DNA of 42,166 bases from Acidobacteriota bacterium (lineage in GTDB: Bacteria > Actinomycetota > Acidimicrobiia > Acidimicrobiales > Acidimicrobilacustridaceae), in contig JAGWYK010000013.1 of the NCBI GenBank assembly GCA_018969405.1, forward strand, positions 1 through 42,166, read 5' to 3'. Positions within the stretch are counted from its first letter, which is position 1; the number at the start of each line of letters is the position of its first letter. Shown piece by piece: positions 7,298 to 16,103 of this stretch. Made by a program: the position numbers and the translations under genes. Under the pieces are notes generated by a model. It did no database searches. It was not told the origin of the DNA and saw only the letters and a list, made by a program, of their open reading frames with translations.

Positions 7298-8218
7298 ATG
7301 CCTGCGCTGCGCACACCCGACGACTGCTTCGAGGGCCTGCCCGACTTCGACTTCGCACCCCACTACGTGGAGGTCGCCGATCCCGCCGAGCCCGGGACCA
7401 CCCTGCGGGTGCATCACCTCGACGAGGGCCCCGCCGATGGCCCGGTGGTGCTGCTCATGCACGGCGAACCGAGCTGGTGCTACCTCTACCGTCACATGAT
7501 CGCCCCGCTGACCGCCGCCGGATTCCGGTGCATCGCCCCCGATCTGGTCGGCTTCGGACGCTCCGACAAACCCACCGACCGCAGCACCCACACCTACGCC
7601 AACCATGTGGAATGGATGCGCGAGGCGCTGTTCGATCGACTCGGTCTCACCGACATCACCTTCTTCGGACAGGACTGGGGCGGGCTCATCGGCCTGCGTC
7701 TGGTGGGCGAGCACCCGCAGCGCTATCGGCGCGTCGTGGTCTCCAACACCGGCCTCAACACCGGCGACCGGCCGCCGAGCGATGCCTTCCTCGCCTGGCA
7801 GACCTACTCCCAGACCACGCCGGACTTCCCCATCGGACGGGTGGTCGACGGGGGGTGCGTGCGCGACCTCTCCCCCGCCGAGATCGCCGCCTACGAGGCG
7901 CCCTTCCCCGACGACACCTACACCGCCGGACCCCGGGTCATGCCCTCGCTGGTCCCGACCTCCCCGGAGGATCCCGCCGCCGCGGCCAACCGGGCGGCCT
8001 GGGCGGTGCTGGAGACCTTCGACCGACCGCTGCTCACCGCCTTCAGCGATCGCGATCCGGTCACCGCCGGCGGCGAGCGCGCCTTCCAGTTCAAGGTGCC
8101 CGGGGCCGCCGGCCAGCCCCATGTCACCATCGAGAACGCCGGACACTTCGTCCAGGAGGACGCACCCGCCCGACTGGCCTCGATCATCATCGACTTCATC
8201 GCCGCCACCTCGGACTGA
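7298..8218 (+). CDS. haloalkane dehalogenase, subfamily I
   Basis: A 306-residue alpha/beta hydrolase predicted to hydrolyse carbon-halogen bonds to an alcohol and halide. The oxyanion motif HGEPSW is at residues 55-60, the nucleophile Asp126 in GQDWGG is followed by the halide-binding Trp127, and a second halide-binding Trp167 sits in the cap (FLAWQTYSQTTP). The acid is Asp253 and the base is His283 (GHFVQE). The order Asp-Asp-His and the two tryptophans match the DhlA-type subfamily and argue against an epoxide hydrolase. A clear ribosome-binding site ACGGAGGT lies five bases before the ATG. The gene diverges from the thi operon and precedes an acyl-CoA dehydrogenase; its natural substrate cannot be inferred. 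Confidence 0.9.
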   Translation: MPALRTPDDCFEGLPDFDFAPHYVEVADPAEPGTTLRVHHLDEGPADGPVVLLMHGEPSWCYLYRHMIAPLTAAGFRCIAPDLVGFGRSDKPTDRSTHTYANHVEWMREALFDRLGLTDITFFGQDWGGLIGLRLVGEHPQRYRRVVVSNTGLNTGDRPPSDAFLAWQTYSQTTPDFPIGRVVDGGCVRDLSPAEIAAYEAPFPDDTYTAGPRVMPSLVPTSPEDPAAAANRAAWAVLETFDRPLLTAFSDRDPVTAGGERAFQFKVPGAAGQPHVTIENAGHFVQEDAPARLASIIIDFIAATSD

Positions 8219-8240
8219 CCCGCCGACCCGATCGGTCCCC

Positions 8241-8246
8241 TACGCT
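8241..8246 (+). promoter_or_regulatory. -10 box TACGCT of a leaderless acyl-CoA dehydrogenase promoter
   Basis: TACGCT is followed by GCGGCC and then the ATG at 8253, a six-base spacing that puts the transcription start at the start codon. No ribosome-binding site is present, in line with a leaderless mRNA. Confidence 0.55.
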
Positions 8247-8252
8247 GCGGCC

Positions 8253-9401
<1,149 letters not shown>

Positions 9402-9433
9402 GCGTCCCCGACGCCCCCATCATCGGAGCCCCC

Positions 9434-9544
9434 ATGCTGCTGACCGCCATCTTCGCCATCCTCGCCTTCGTCGTCGTCGGAGCGTTCGCCGCCCAGATGA
9501 AGCGGCGCCGTGACTACGAGAACTCCGAGGACACCGACATCTGA
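9434..9544 (+). CDS. 36-residue single-span membrane peptide
   Basis: A short open frame begins MLLTAIFAILAFVVVGAFAA, a single hydrophobic helix, followed by a basic patch QMKRRR and an acidic tail ending NSEDTDI. A GGAG ribosome-binding site (9425-9428) lies five bases before the ATG. The positive-inside rule suggests that the C-terminus is in the cytoplasm. It is 32 bases downstream of the acyl-CoA dehydrogenase and ends just before a strong hairpin, so it is probably cotranscribed. I do not recognise a family. Confidence 0.55.
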   Translation: MLLTAIFAILAFVVVGAFAAQMKRRRDYENSEDTDI

Positions 9545-9547
9545 CGC

Positions 9548-9566
9548 GGTGCCCGACCCGGGCACC
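9548..9566. terminator. hairpin between convergent genes (8-bp perfect stem)
   Basis: GGTGCCCG-ACC-CGGGCACC forms a perfect 8-bp GC-rich stem with a three-base loop between the 36-residue peptide gene and the SARP-like gene, which converge. A second, weaker stem ACCGG/CCGGT follows at 9570-9587. There is no U-tract, so it would be a bidirectional terminator of the GC-rich actinobacterial kind. Confidence 0.55.
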
Positions 9567-9586
9567 AGCACCGGAGGGCCCGCCGG

Positions 9587-10021
9587 TCAGGCGATCCGCT
9601 CTCCGACCACGCCCGGAAGGTCGACGTTCCATCCTCGGAGGAGGTCGCCGGCGGAGGGTGGCGCCTGAAGGGACACGTCGAGCGTCACGCCGTCGAGATC
9701 GAACCGGATGACCCCGCGCTCCCGCTGGATGCGGGCGGCATGGTCGCCCAGCGCGCTGCGCAGCTGCCAGAGGGCGGTGCGGAGCCGGGGGCGGGCCCGT
9801 TCGGGGGCGATGCCGGGCCAGAGGGCCTCGATGAGCTGGTCCCGGGGCAGGCCGTCCTCACCGGCCAGCACCAGCAGGTAGAGCGCCAGTTCGGCGTGGC
9901 GGGTGGCGAAACCCACCGCCACCCCGTCGATGGACACCGATCCGCGCCCCCGCAGGGCGACGTGCAGTCCCGGCGCCGATTGAGCACCACCCTCTGGGGC
10001 CACCGAATCACTCGTCATCAT
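9587..10021 (-). CDS. SARP-like winged-helix DNA-binding protein without BTAD domain
   Basis: A 144-residue protein with the OmpR/PhoB-like DNA-binding domain of AfsR/SARP regulators: a strand region LRGRGSVSIDG, a helix with ELALYLLVLAGEDGLPRDQLIEALWP, and the recognition helix region ARPRLRTALWQLRSALGD. It stops shortly after the DNA-binding domain, where SARP proteins normally continue into the bacterial transcriptional activation domain; the end LLRGWNVDLPG looks like the first turn of that domain. It is either a minimal regulator or a truncated one. The double ATG at 10021/10018 is the likely start. It diverges from the double TetR gene, and both could be controlled from the shared 148-bp gap. 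Confidence 0.75.
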   Translation of the reverse strand: MMTSDSVAPEGGAQSAPGLHVALRGRGSVSIDGVAVGFATRHAELALYLLVLAGEDGLPRDQLIEALWPGIAPERARPRLRTALWQLRSALGDHAARIQRERGVIRFDLDGVTLDVSLQAPPSAGDLLRGWNVDLPGVVGERIA

Positions 10022-10044
10022 CGTCCCGCACTGTCCAGCTCCAT
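10018..10044 (-). CDS. possible 8-codon leader ORF coupled to the SARP-like gene
   Basis: An ATG at 10044 opens the peptide MELDSAGR, whose TGA stop overlaps the first ATG of the SARP-like gene as ATGA. A GGAGG motif (10060-10056) lies 11 bases upstream of this mini-ORF, and no other good ribosome-binding site serves the main gene. Translational coupling through the leader is therefore possible, but so short an ORF can arise by chance. Confidence 0.25.
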   Translation of the reverse strand: MELDSAGR

Positions 10045-10067
10045 GGCCGCCGCCACCTCCGGCCCTC

Positions 10068-10096
10068 AGTGCACTCCGTCCAGCGGTAGACGTCAA
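10068..10096 (-). promoter_or_regulatory. putative promoter of the SARP-like gene (TTGACG - 17 - TGCACT)
   Basis: On the minus strand TTGACG (10096-10091) and TGCACT (10073-10068) are spaced by 17 bases, close to the housekeeping sigma consensus. The start site would lie about 40 bases before the ATG at 10021. Confidence 0.5.
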
Positions 10097-10116
10097 TGGG
10101 CATCCGTGCCGTCACG

Positions 10117-10136
10117 ACTGCACACCGGTGTACAGT
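10117..10136. promoter_or_regulatory. 20-bp palindromic operator over the double-TetR promoter
   Basis: ACTGCACACCGGTGTACAGT is a perfect palindrome except for one mismatched base pair. Its right end is also the likely -10 box TACAGT (10131-10136) of the tetR gene, whose ATG is 33 bases further on. Such a site is typical of a TetR-family autorepressor operator, and it also lies upstream of the divergent SARP-like gene. Confidence 0.7.
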
Positions 10137-10169
10137 CCGGTCCGTTGGGCGGATCCATCTGGGGGGACC

Positions 10170-11474
10170 ATGACCGACAGCACTGTCCCGGGATCACCGG
10201 ACACCACCACGACCCGACAGCGGATCCTTGACGCCGGTCTCGAGCACTGGTGCTCCTCCGAGGCCGCCGAGCTGTTCGGGGGCTTCACCGTCTCCGCAGT
10301 GGCCAAGGCCGCCGGGGTCACCCGGGCGACCTTCTACTCGTACTGGTCGACCCCGGAGGAGTACCTCCAGTCCCTGCTGGAACATCTCGGCACCCGACGC
10401 CCCGACCAGGACGCGGCGCGACGATCAGATGGCGAGCGTCGTCGCCCCGGCGACGAGGGACGGATCCTCAAGCGCTTCCTCGACTCCTGCGAGATGCGCC
10501 TCGCCGAGACCCTCGTCTCCCCACAGGTGCGTGTCCGCCTCGGATTCTCCTCGAAACTCGACGATCCCGTCATCGCTGCGGGTCTCAGAGCGCTGTACCG
10601 CGACTATGAGCACGACACCCGACTCCTCAACGAGGTCGCCAGCCAGCAGTGGGGACGCGAGCCCCGGCCGCCGTTCACCGACGAGTGGATCCAGGCCATC
10701 CTCGGTGCCCTTCTCGACGGCATCGTGGTGCGCCATCTCGTCGACCCGGAGGCCATGCCGGCCGAGAGTTTCGGACTCGCCAGCGCCATCCTCACCATCT
10801 CGATGACCCGTGCCGCCGACGACCCCCGTGAGCTCGACGACATCCTCGGCGCCATCAACCAATGGGGCACCATCGGTGCTCGGATCGCCGCCGACCGGCG
10901 CGTCGACGATGCCGCCTCCACAGCGCTGCTGTCCGATCCGAGCCTCGAATCCATCGTCACCGCCGCTCGTCGGCTCCTCGCCGATGGCAGTTGGGACGCG
11001 GTCGACATCGATGACATCGCGCTGGCCGTCGGGATCGACGCCGATCGGCTCCTGCGATCCTTCGGCTCGAAGACCGGCCTCGCACTCGCCATCGTGGCGA
11101 AGAATGCCGATGACCAATGGCGGGAGGCGGCGCGCACCTCCGATCCCCTCGATGATCTGCGGGTCCTGCTCTCGATCATCATGACCGAACTGCGACGGAA
11201 TCCCATGATCGGACAGAGCGTGATCCAGATGCTCGCCGGCACCATCCGCCTCCCGGATCCCGCGGTCTTCACCCGCCCTCCCATCCCCGACATCGCCCGC
11301 CTCCTCGCCGAGGCGAAACATCGGGGACTGATCCTCGACACCGTGGATCCCGAGTCGCTCTCGGTCTCCCTCACCCGAATCATGCTCGCCGAGGCCGCAC
11401 CGGCCACGCTGACGGGCGCGAACCGCGCCGATGCCATCGGGTACATCCTCGACGGCATCCGTTCCCCCGCCTGA
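10170..11474 (+). CDS. transcriptional regulator with two TetR units in one chain
   Basis: A 434-residue protein, about twice the normal TetR length. The first DNA-binding domain (about 15-62) has a canonical helix-turn-helix, VSAVAKAAGVTRATFYSYWSTP, followed by a ligand/dimerisation domain to about residue 235. A second TetR-like domain (about 259-306, DIDDIALAVGIDADRLLRSFGSKTGL) is followed by a second C-terminal domain; its recognition helix is more divergent. The protein may work as a covalent pseudo-dimer. A GGGGGGA ribosome-binding site fixes the start at 10170. The palindrome overlapping its promoter suggests autorepression. The ligand is unknown; the gene diverges from the SARP-like regulator and lies near the dehalogenase. 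Confidence 0.85.
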   Translation: MTDSTVPGSPDTTTTRQRILDAGLEHWCSSEAAELFGGFTVSAVAKAAGVTRATFYSYWSTPEEYLQSLLEHLGTRRPDQDAARRSDGERRRPGDEGRILKRFLDSCEMRLAETLVSPQVRVRLGFSSKLDDPVIAAGLRALYRDYEHDTRLLNEVASQQWGREPRPPFTDEWIQAILGALLDGIVVRHLVDPEAMPAESFGLASAILTISMTRAADDPRELDDILGAINQWGTIGARIAADRRVDDAASTALLSDPSLESIVTAARRLLADGSWDAVDIDDIALAVGIDADRLLRSFGSKTGLALAIVAKNADDQWREAARTSDPLDDLRVLLSIIMTELRRNPMIGQSVIQMLAGTIRLPDPAVFTRPPIPDIARLLAEAKHRGLILDTVDPESLSVSLTRIMLAEAAPATLTGANRADAIGYILDGIRSPA

Positions 11475-11529
11475 GCACTCCCCATCGCCCCCACACAGGG
11501 ACTGTCGGGTCGGCCCGCGGGCGCTCCGG

Positions 11530-11535
11530 TAGCCT
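11530..11535 (+). promoter_or_regulatory. -10 box TAGCCT of the GT-C-like membrane protein gene
   Basis: TAGCCT in the context CCGGTAGCCT ends ten bases before the ATG at 11546, implying a leader of only a few nucleotides. A GCCCGCGGGC palindrome (11513-11522) lies just upstream, behind the tetR stop. Confidence 0.45.
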
Positions 11536-11545
11536 GCGGCACGCG

Positions 11546-13357
11546 ATGGACATCTCCCCCGAGCTCCGGCGCGCCGCGCTCACCCGTGTGCTCGGACTCG
11601 CCCTGATCTGCATCGCCGCCTGGCCGGCGGTGGCCACCGGACTCTCGGCGCTGCACCTCGACTGGCACCCGTCGGGCGACTGGGCCCTGCTGGCCATGCG
11701 CATCGAGGACGTCGGTCGCGCCACGCCCCTGCTGGGTCCCTACTCGCGCTTCGGCTGGAACCATCCCGGTCCGCTGCTCTACTGGACCCTCGCCGGGCCC
11801 TACCACCTGCTCGGCGGCACGGCCGCAGCGATGCTGGCGGCCACGGCGTTCCTCAACGCCGCCGCCCTCGGCGGCTCGGTGGCCCTGGCCTGGCGACGCG
11901 GGGGACTCCTGCTGGCCAGCATCTGCACCCTGCTGCTGTGCCTGCTCACCCGCACCATGGGACCCGAGCTGCTGCGCGATCCGTGGAACCCGTACATCAC
12001 CGTGCTGCCCCTGCTGCTGTTCGTGCTGCTGTGCTGGTCGGGGGTCGAGGGTGATCGCTGGGCCTGGCCGGCGGCCATCGGCGTCGGATCCTTCGTCGTG
12101 CAGAGTCACATCGGCTACGCCGTCATCGTCGCCACCGTGGTGCTGGCCTCGGTCGGCCTCGCCTGGCGCGATCGACGCACCATCGCCCTGCTGCCCCCCG
12201 AGCCGCGACCACGACGCCTGCTGCTCGGCGCCATCGGGGTCATCACCCTGCTGTGCTGGGCCCCGGTGCTCATCGATCAGTTCCTCGGCACCGGCAACCT
12301 CGGCGCCATCCTGTCGTACTTCGCCACCAGCAGCGATCGGCCCGCCGGTCTGCACGACGCCGTCGCCCAGGCCGCCGCCGATCTCCCCCTGCGCGGCGCC
12401 GCCTGGCTCGGGACGGTGCAACCCACCGGTCCCGACGGGGCACTCGAGGGCGGCGACATCGCCGCTCTGGTGCTGCCGATGGTCACCTTCGCCCTCGCCC
12501 TCGCCGCCGCCCGCCTCACCGGTGCCCGATCGGCGGTGCGGTTCCAGCTGCTCACCGGCGCTGCGGTACTCGGCGGCGTCATCGCCACCTCCCGCATCAC
12601 CGGGCCCATGTTCGGCTATCTCATCCGGTGGTGGTGGGTGTTGGCCCTGCTGTGGTGGCTGTCGATCCTCTGGTCGTTCGCCAGTGCGGCGCTGCGCTGG
12701 TCGGCCACGCCCATGATCCTGCGACGGGCCCTGCCCGTGGCGGTGATCGTGCTGGGTCTGGTCTGGTCGTTCCGCCTCGCCGACCCCACCGCCCACGCCG
12801 CCGAGGTGGCGCTCCCGCCCGAACCCTCGAACGACGAACTCCTCGCTGACCTGCTGCCACCGCTGCTGGCCGACGTCGCCGGCGATGACGCCGTGCGGGT
12901 CGAGACGATCAACAGCACCTGGGGCACCATGGCCGATGGCGTCCGCTTCGCGCTCGAGCACGACCACGTCCCGGTGGTGGTCAGCCCCGAGTTCGCCTTC
13001 AAGTTCGGCGACCAGCGCTCCGCCGATCATCGCCGGCCCGACACCGTGGTGTGGGTGGTCCATGCCGATGCGGTGCGCACCTGGGGCGATCTTCCGAACG
13101 TGCGCACCGTCGCCGTCTGGGACCCCCTCTCCCCCACCGAACGCGCCGCCTATGTGGTCGACGAGTCCGAGCTGCAGCAGCAGCTCACCGCGGCCGGTCG
13201 ACCGGATCTCGCCACCGCCCTGACCAACGGGGGCGGCGGGGTGGACCGCGAGAGTGTCGGTCTCGCCGGTGTCGACCCGTCACTGGTGCAGCGGGTGGAA
13301 GCGATCCGGCGCCGCGGTGACCCCATCGGCCTGTTCGTCACCCGGCTGCCGAGCTGA
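11546..13357 (+). CDS. polytopic membrane protein, GT-C glycosyltransferase-like
   Basis: A 603-residue protein with about ten hydrophobic segments in the first 420 residues and a soluble C-terminal part of about 160 residues. Near the N-terminus the first extracytoplasmic loop holds acidic residues (LDWHPSGDWALLAMRIEDVG) and the motif SRFGWNHPGPLLYW (67-80), which recurs in actinobacterial GT-C-like membrane proteins of the polyprenyl-sugar-using kind. I cannot assign a sugar or acceptor. It is followed after two bases by an ABC-F ATPase gene, so the two are probably cotranscribed, though a joint function is not evident. Confidence 0.7.
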   Translation: MDISPELRRAALTRVLGLALICIAAWPAVATGLSALHLDWHPSGDWALLAMRIEDVGRATPLLGPYSRFGWNHPGPLLYWTLAGPYHLLGGTAAAMLAATAFLNAAALGGSVALAWRRGGLLLASICTLLLCLLTRTMGPELLRDPWNPYITVLPLLLFVLLCWSGVEGDRWAWPAAIGVGSFVVQSHIGYAVIVATVVLASVGLAWRDRRTIALLPPEPRPRRLLLGAIGVITLLCWAPVLIDQFLGTGNLGAILSYFATSSDRPAGLHDAVAQAAADLPLRGAAWLGTVQPTGPDGALEGGDIAALVLPMVTFALALAAARLTGARSAVRFQLLTGAAVLGGVIATSRITGPMFGYLIRWWWVLALLWWLSILWSFASAALRWSATPMILRRALPVAVIVLGLVWSFRLADPTAHAAEVALPPEPSNDELLADLLPPLLADVAGDDAVRVETINSTWGTMADGVRFALEHDHVPVVVSPEFAFKFGDQRSADHRRPDTVVWVVHADAVRTWGDLPNVRTVAVWDPLSPTERAAYVVDESELQQQLTAAGRPDLATALTNGGGGVDRESVGLAGVDPSLVQRVEAIRRRGDPIGLFVTRLPS

Positions 13358-13359
13358 TC

Positions 13360-14967
13360 ATGCTCTCGGTCACTGATGTCGTCGTGGAGGTCGGCGGACG
13401 CACCATCGTCGATGGGGCGTCCTTCCAGGTGCGCGCCGGGGACAAGGTGGGGCTGGTCGGTCGGAACGGGGCGGGCAAGACCACCCTGTTCCGCGCGCTC
13501 AGCGGAGCCGAAGCCCCTCGTCGCGGCACCGTGCGACGCCTCGGCGCCACCGGCCATCTCTCCCAGGACCCCCGTCAGGAGTCGGTGCCCGACGACACCA
13601 ACTGCCTCGACCACGTCCTGTCGGGACGGGGTCTCGCCGAGGCGGCGATCCGGCTCGAGCAGCTCCGTCGCGTCCTGGAGGAGGATCCGAGCGACCGCAA
13701 CATCGCCCGGTTCTCCGCCGCTCAGGAACGGTTCGAGATCGAGGGGGGCTACGCCGCCGAGTCAGAGGTGCGACGACTCGTGGATGGTCTCGGCCTCCGA
13801 TCCGATCGTCTCGACCTCACCCTCGGCGCCCTGTCGGGAGGTGAGCGCCGTCGTCTGGAACTGGCCCGCATCCTGTTCGCCGGCAGCGATCTGCTGCTGC
13901 TCGATGAACCGACCAACCATCTCGACGCCGACGCCCGCGACTGGCTGCTGGCCTTCCTGCGCTCGTACCGAGGGGCCCTGCTGGTCATCAGCCACGATCT
14001 CGACCTGCTCGACGAGGCCATCACCCGTGTCATCCATCTCGACCGGGAGACCGAGGATGCCGTGGGCGAGATCGTGGAGTACAAGGGCACCTACAGCCAG
14101 TACCTGAAGGCGCGCCGCCTCGACGAGGAGCGGCGGTCCAAGCTCGCCGAGGCCCAGCGCGCCGAGATCGCCCGCCTGTCCACCCTCGCCGACTCCATGC
14201 GCGGCCAGACCGCCAAGCGCGCCCGAGTGGCCAAGACCCTCGACAACCGCGTCGCTCGACTCGAACGTGATCGCATCGAGGGCCCCTCCGGTCGCCGCAC
14301 CCTCGATCTGCGGTTCCCCCCGCCGCCACCCTCGGGGCGCACCGTGCTCACCGCGGCGGAGCTCTGGAAGTCCTACGGCGCCCTCGATGTGTTCTCCGAT
14401 GTCTCCTTCGACATCGGGAGGGGCGAACGTCTTCTCATCATGGGCCTCAACGGTGCCGGGAAGACCACGCTGCTCAAGGTTCTCGCCGGACAGCTCGAGG
14501 CCGATCACGGGTCCGTGACCTTCGGCCACCAGGTCTCCGTCGGCTACTACGCCCAGGAGCATGAGGGGATCACCGCCGGACGCTCCCTGCTCGAGCACAT
14601 GCAGGACCAGGCCGGTCTCGGTGTCGAGCAGATGCGTGCCCTCATGGGCATGTTCGGACTCAGCGGGGACAAGGCGTTCCAGGACGCCTCCACTCTGTCG
14701 GGAGGCGAGAAGACCAAGTTGGCCCTGGCCCAACTGGTGGCCGGTCGCCACAACCTGCTGCTGCTCGACGAGCCCACCAACAACCTCGATCCGATGTCGC
14801 GCACGGCCACCGGCGACGCGCTCTACAGCTGGCCGGGCACGATGCTGATCGTCAGCCACGATGTCGAGTTCGTCGAGGCACTTCAGCCCGACCGCGTGCT
14901 GCTGATGCCCGAGGGGCAGCTCGATCACTACTCCCCGGAGATGGCCGAACTGGTGGCGCTGGCCTGA
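13360..14967 (+). CDS. ABC-F family ATPase (ribosome-associated)
   Basis: A 535-residue cytoplasmic protein with two ABC domains and no membrane segment. Walker A motifs are GRNGAGKT (34-41) and GLNGAGKT (362-369), signatures are LSGGERRRLELAR and LSGGEKTKLALAQ, and both Walker B motifs read LLLLDEPTN. The highly charged interdomain linker is rich in Arg, Lys and Glu (YLKARRLDEERRSKLAE). ABC-F proteins bind the ribosomal E site and affect translation or antibiotic resistance; which subgroup this is cannot be decided here. The start ATG comes two bases after the upstream stop codon. The end converges on prfB with only six bases between. Confidence 0.9.
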   Translation: MLSVTDVVVEVGGRTIVDGASFQVRAGDKVGLVGRNGAGKTTLFRALSGAEAPRRGTVRRLGATGHLSQDPRQESVPDDTNCLDHVLSGRGLAEAAIRLEQLRRVLEEDPSDRNIARFSAAQERFEIEGGYAAESEVRRLVDGLGLRSDRLDLTLGALSGGERRRLELARILFAGSDLLLLDEPTNHLDADARDWLLAFLRSYRGALLVISHDLDLLDEAITRVIHLDRETEDAVGEIVEYKGTYSQYLKARRLDEERRSKLAEAQRAEIARLSTLADSMRGQTAKRARVAKTLDNRVARLERDRIEGPSGRRTLDLRFPPPPPSGRTVLTAAELWKSYGALDVFSDVSFDIGRGERLLIMGLNGAGKTTLLKVLAGQLEADHGSVTFGHQVSVGYYAQEHEGITAGRSLLEHMQDQAGLGVEQMRALMGMFGLSGDKAFQDASTLSGGEKTKLALAQLVAGRHNLLLLDEPTNNLDPMSRTATGDALYSWPGTMLIVSHDVEFVEALQPDRVLLMPEGQLDHYSPEMAELVALA

Positions 14968-14977
14968 GGTCCCTCAG
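14964..14977. terminator. small palindrome spanning two convergent stop codons
   Basis: CTGAGG-TC-CCTCAG contains the TGA of the ABC-F gene and the complementary TGA of prfB. Part of the symmetry is a necessary result of two facing TGA codons. A six-pair stem with a two-base loop is sterically poor, so terminator function is doubtful. Confidence 0.2.
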
Positions 14978-16092
14978 TCGTCGCCGGCGGGGGCCGCGGC
15001 GCTGCGCTCCCAGCGGAGGTAGGCCTCCATGAACCCGTCGAGATCGCCGTCGAACACGGATTCGACGTTGCCCACCTCGTGGCCCGAGCGGAGATCCTTG
15101 ACCATCTGGTACGGCGCCATGACGTAGGAGCGGATCTGGCTGCCGAAGCCCACCGAGCGCTGCTCGCCACGGATGGCGGACAGTTCCGCCTCGCGTTCCT
15201 CGCGCTGCCGCTCGGCCAGCTTGGCCCGGAGGAACTGCATGGCGCGGTCCTTGTTCTGGTGCTGACTCCGCTCGTTCTGGCAGGAGGTGACGATGCCGGT
15301 CGGGAGGTGGGTGATGCGCACCGCCGAGTCGGTCACGTTGACATGCTGACCACCGGCCCCCGAGGAGCGGTAGGTGTCGATGCGGAGATCCTTGTCATCG
15401 ATGTCGATGTCGGGGACGTCCTCGAGGAACGGGGTGACCTTGAGCGCGGCGAACGCGGTCTGGCGCTTGCCCTGGGCGTTGAACGGCGACATCCGCACCA
15501 GTCGGTGCACCCCATGTTCGGACCGGAGCCGTCCGTAGGCATGGCGACCGTTGACCAGGAAGGTGGCCGAGGAGATGCCGGCCTCGCTGCCCGGCGACAC
15601 CTCGTCCAGCTCGACCTCGAAGCCGCGCTTCTCGGCCCACCGCAGGAACATCCGCAGGATCATGTTGGCCCAGTCCTGGGCGTCGGCCCCACCCTCACCG
15701 GACTGGATCTCGCAGATCGCCCCGTTGTCGTCGTACTCGCCGGTGAACAGCGCCCGCAGTTCGAGTTCGGAGAGGTCGGCGTCCAGAGCGGTGATGGCCT
15801 CGAGGATCTCGGGCTCGAGGGTTTCGTCGCCCTCCTCGCGAGCCAGTTCGAACAAGGTCTCGGTGTCATCGACCCGCGCCATCAGACCCTCATGGACCTC
15901 GATGTCCTCGACCAGTGCCGACAGCTCGGCGTTGACCTTCCGGGCCCGGTCGGGATCATCCCAGAGATCGGGGCGACTGGCCTCGGTCTCGATCTGCGGA
16001 CGCGCCGCGGTCAGCTCGTCGATGCGCAGATAGGTGCGGGCCTCGTCGACGCGACGACGGAGCGCGGCGATGTCATCGGAGAGGTCGCGCAT
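14974..16092 (-). CDS. prfB: peptide chain release factor 2
   Basis: A 372-residue factor that reads UAA and UGA and releases the finished protein from the ribosome. The codon-reading tripeptide SPF (202-204, in RMSPFNAQGKR) identifies RF2 and not RF1, and the catalytic GGQ is at 247-249 (SGAGGQHVN). The frame is continuous from the ATG at 16092; there is no internal UGA of the kind used for the programmed +1 frameshift in many prfB genes, so this autoregulation is absent. The gene starts 11 bases after the secA stop and is probably cotranscribed with secA. Confidence 0.95.
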   Translation of the reverse strand: MRDLSDDIAALRRRVDEARTYLRIDELTAARPQIETEASRPDLWDDPDRARKVNAELSALVEDIEVHEGLMARVDDTETLFELAREEGDETLEPEILEAITALDADLSELELRALFTGEYDDNGAICEIQSGEGGADAQDWANMILRMFLRWAEKRGFEVELDEVSPGSEAGISSATFLVNGRHAYGRLRSEHGVHRLVRMSPFNAQGKRQTAFAALKVTPFLEDVPDIDIDDKDLRIDTYRSSGAGGQHVNVTDSAVRITHLPTGIVTSCQNERSQHQNKDRAMQFLRAKLAERQREEREAELSAIRGEQRSVGFGSQIRSYVMAPYQMVKDLRSGHEVGNVESVFDGDLDGFMEAYLRWERSAAAPAGDD

Positions 16093-16103
16093 GATGGATC
16101 GAT

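Noticed and set aside
10604-13063. An 819-codon open frame on the minus strand over the TetR and GT-C-like genes
   Set aside because: It is antisense to two genes with clear motifs and reads as low-complexity Gly/Gln/Glu/Arg sequence, typical of a mirror frame in GC-rich DNA.
14974-16092. Programmed frameshift site in prfB
   Set aside because: There is no in-frame UGA after the start codon; the reading frame is continuous.
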